Shown here: positions 6,900-7,388 of the stretch, piece by piece
How the letters are laid out: every line of letters starts with the position of its first letter
Numbering within the stretch: the stretch's first letter is position 1
Assembly (NCBI GenBank): GCA_937927265.1
Contig: CALBCO010000092.1
Coordinates: 1 to 7,388 of the forward strand
DNA: 7,388 bases
Source of the DNA: an uncultured Verrucomicrobiae bacterium
GTDB taxonomy: Bacteria; Verrucomicrobiota; Verrucomicrobiia; Palsa-1439
Direction: 5' to 3'
Made by a program: the position numbers and the translations under genes
Notes under the pieces: model-generated
What the model saw: the letters and a program-made list of their open reading frames with translations, nothing else
Databases searched by the model: none
Told to the model about the DNA's origin: nothing

Positions 6900-7100
6900 T
6901 TACTTCGCGATCACGTTCACGGCTTTGGGTCCCTTGGGGGAATCCTGGAGTTCAAACTCCACGGCCTGGCCTTCCTGCAAATTGCGGAAACCTTCCCCGC
7001 CGATGGACGAGTAATGCACAAACACATCCGGGCCGCCATCCTGTTGGATGAAGCCAAAGCCCTTCTTCGTGTCGAACCACTTCACTGTTCCTGTTGCCAT
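6900..7100 (-). CDS. csp: Cold-shock domain protein, CspA family
   Basis: This 66-aa protein is a single-domain cold-shock protein that binds single-stranded RNA or DNA through one OB fold and acts in the cytosol as an RNA chaperone; E. coli relatives also act as transcription antiterminators. It reads MATGTVKWFDTKKGFGFI, carrying RNP1 (KGFGFI, residues 13-18). RNP2 (VFVHY, 26-30) and the conserved surface aromatics W8, F9, F15, F17, F27, H29, Y30 and F38 are all present. The length is normal for the family (65-70 aa). I chose ATG 7100 because MATGTVKWF is the standard N-terminus; the open frame extends to 7190, but that part is the leader. There is no strong Shine-Dalgarno sequence at normal spacing: AAAGGA is 13 bases upstream and GAGA is closer. 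A consensus promoter and a structured leader of about 100 nt lie upstream. An intrinsic terminator lies just downstream. Confidence 0.97.
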   Translation of the reverse strand: MATGTVKWFDTKKGFGFIQQDGGPDVFVHYSSIGGEGFRNLQEGQAVEFELQDSPKGPKAVNVIAK

Positions 7101-7201
7101 ACGTTCTCTACATTCCTTTCTGTTCACTGCTGTAGTCCAGTAACAAAAACGCCGTTCCACGTACTTCGGAACGGCGGAGTTCACTTCCAAAGACTACAGC
7201 A
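7101..7201 (-). promoter_or_regulatory. Structured 5' leader of the cold-shock mRNA
   Basis: From the predicted start near 7200 to the ATG at 7100 the leader is about 100 nt. It contains a 10-bp outer inverted repeat (7192-7201 with 7128-7137) that encloses a 9-bp inner hairpin (7168-7176 with 7150-7158), so the first bases of the transcript pair with bases just upstream of the ribosome-binding region. The heptamer AGTGAAC occurs twice on the transcript strand (7185-7179 and 7128-7122), and both copies can partly pair with GTTACT (7144-7139). Long, structured leaders are a known feature of cspA-type genes. A switching role here is inferred. Confidence 0.6.
7145..7176 (-). terminator. Terminator-like hairpin inside the csp leader
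   Basis: CGCCGTTCC and GGAACGGCG form a perfect 9-bp, GC-rich stem with a 9-base loop. On the - strand the stem is followed by TTTTTG, with more Ts behind. It has the form of an intrinsic terminator but sits between the csp promoter and the csp start codon. It could be a leader attenuator or simply a stable leader hairpin. Confidence 0.6.
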
Positions 7202-7206
7202 TTAGT

Positions 7207-7235
7207 AGCATACACAGCCCCGCGCTTTTTGTCAA
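7207..7235 (-). promoter_or_regulatory. Consensus sigma70-type promoter of the cold-shock gene
   Basis: On the - strand a perfect TTGACA (7235-7230) is followed after 17 bp by TATGCT (7212-7207). Transcription would begin near 7200-7202. This is the best promoter match in the window and suits a strongly expressed csp gene. Confidence 0.85.
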
Positions 7236-7237
7236 GC

Positions 7238-7264
7238 CCCCGGTTCTAAGGACATTCCCCGGTT
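7238..7264. repeat. Direct repeat CCCCGGTT x2 beside the csp -35 element
   Basis: CCCCGGTT occurs at 7238-7245 and 7257-7264, a spacing of 19 bp (nearly two helical turns). It lies immediately upstream of the -35 element at 7230-7235; on the transcript strand it reads AACCGGGG. The position would suit an activator or repressor site. No known consensus is recognised and the repeat is short. Confidence 0.4.
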
Positions 7265-7267
7265 TTT

Positions 7268-7387
7268 CTAGGAGGTGTTGAAAAGGTGGAGTGGGGCGGA
7301 CACGGTGGCGGGGCGGGAGACGCGACACAGTACGCAGTTCATCCCCAGCCGCGACAGCAAGACTCGCAGTCCGTCGGCCAGCGCATC
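7268..7387 (-). CDS. Possible C-terminal fragment of an unrecognised gene entering from the right
   Basis: On the - strand one frame stays open from the window edge for 39 codons to a TAG at 7270-7268. It includes ADGLRVLLSRLGMNCV and ends in LHLFNTS. Third positions are strongly GC, as in the other genes, and the composition is more protein-like than the overlapping + strand frame. No family is recognised. The stop lies 32 bp upstream of the csp -35 element. The opposite strand carries AGGAGGTG at 7270-7277, so a + strand gene starting here is the main alternative. Confidence 0.3.
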   Translation of the reverse strand, partial: DALADGLRVLLSRLGMNCVLCRVSRPATVSAPLHLFNTS

Positions 7388-7388
7388 G

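Noticed and set aside
7107..7118. An ATG-TAG start-stop with AAAGGA in front, inside the csp leader
   Set aside because: The AAAGGA directly abuts this ATG, too close for initiation; it is probably chance.
7159..7167. Possible cspA 'cold box' in the loop of the leader hairpin
   Set aside because: The loop shares only a few bases with the E. coli cold-box sequence I remember; the match is too weak to call.
7101..7190. A 30-residue N-terminal extension of the cold-shock protein
   Set aside because: MATGTVKWF at 7100 is the universal family start, and the extension coincides with the structured leader.
7270..7388. A + strand gene starting at a GTG after AGGAGGTG near the right edge
   Set aside because: The encoded Gly/Gln-rich sequence looks like a shadow of the - strand frame, and the AGGAGG to GTG distance is long. 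It is kept only as an alternative to the partial - strand gene.
1..7388. CRISPR arrays, tRNA or rRNA genes, insertion sequences, toxin-antitoxin or defence genes
   Set aside because: No spaced repeat arrays, tRNA-like cloverleaf, transposase motifs or terminal inverted repeats were seen. All well-supported genes read as ordinary chromosomal functions.

Overview
The window is a GC-rich, gene-dense bacterial chromosomal segment with two divergent transcription units and ordinary sigma70-type promoters. The proteins (ProB/ProA, an EF-hand membrane protein, two class I methyltransferases and a cold-shock protein) point to housekeeping chromosome rather than a mobile element. From memory, the combination of the EF-hand membrane protein, the 'EHTPKN' methyltransferase and a bacterial Rsm22-like protein resembles Verrucomicrobiota or Bacteroidota-like genomes. 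With the high GC I favour a Verrucomicrobiota/PVC organism, but this is an inference of moderate to low confidence. Most start codons have no strong Shine-Dalgarno sequence.

Layout: (1) 1-83, + strand, the last 26 codons of a gene entering from the left, possibly the C-terminus of a GreA/GreB-family factor. (2) 111-2445, - strand, the proline operon: proB (glutamate 5-kinase) then proA (gamma-glutamyl phosphate reductase), 31 bp apart with the start chosen here. (3) 2446-2711, a 266-bp divergent intergenic region with a good + strand promoter and several palindromes. (4) 2712-6856, + strand, three genes with overlapping ends that look like one operon: a 715-aa EF-hand, three-TM protein of unknown function, a 380-aa Methyltransf_32-type SAM methyltransferase, and a 294-aa Rsm22/METTL17-like protein that keeps four cysteines matching the family's iron-sulfur ligands. 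(5) 6900-7100, - strand, a 66-aa cold-shock protein. Its intrinsic terminator overlaps the stop codon of the convergent Rsm22-like gene. Its roughly 100-nt leader has a consensus promoter and nested inverted repeats, including a terminator-like hairpin. (6) 7268-7387, - strand, a possible C-terminal gene fragment entering from the right.

How the genes work together: ProB and ProA catalyse consecutive steps from glutamate to glutamate-5-semialdehyde. The + strand operon links an undescribed calcium-binding-type membrane protein to two putative RNA/ribosome-related methyltransferases. The Rsm22-like member hints at ribosome assembly, but nothing in the sequence says what the membrane protein does. 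The two points most worth a second look are this operon and the csp leader, where one strand segment can pair with either of two identical heptamers.
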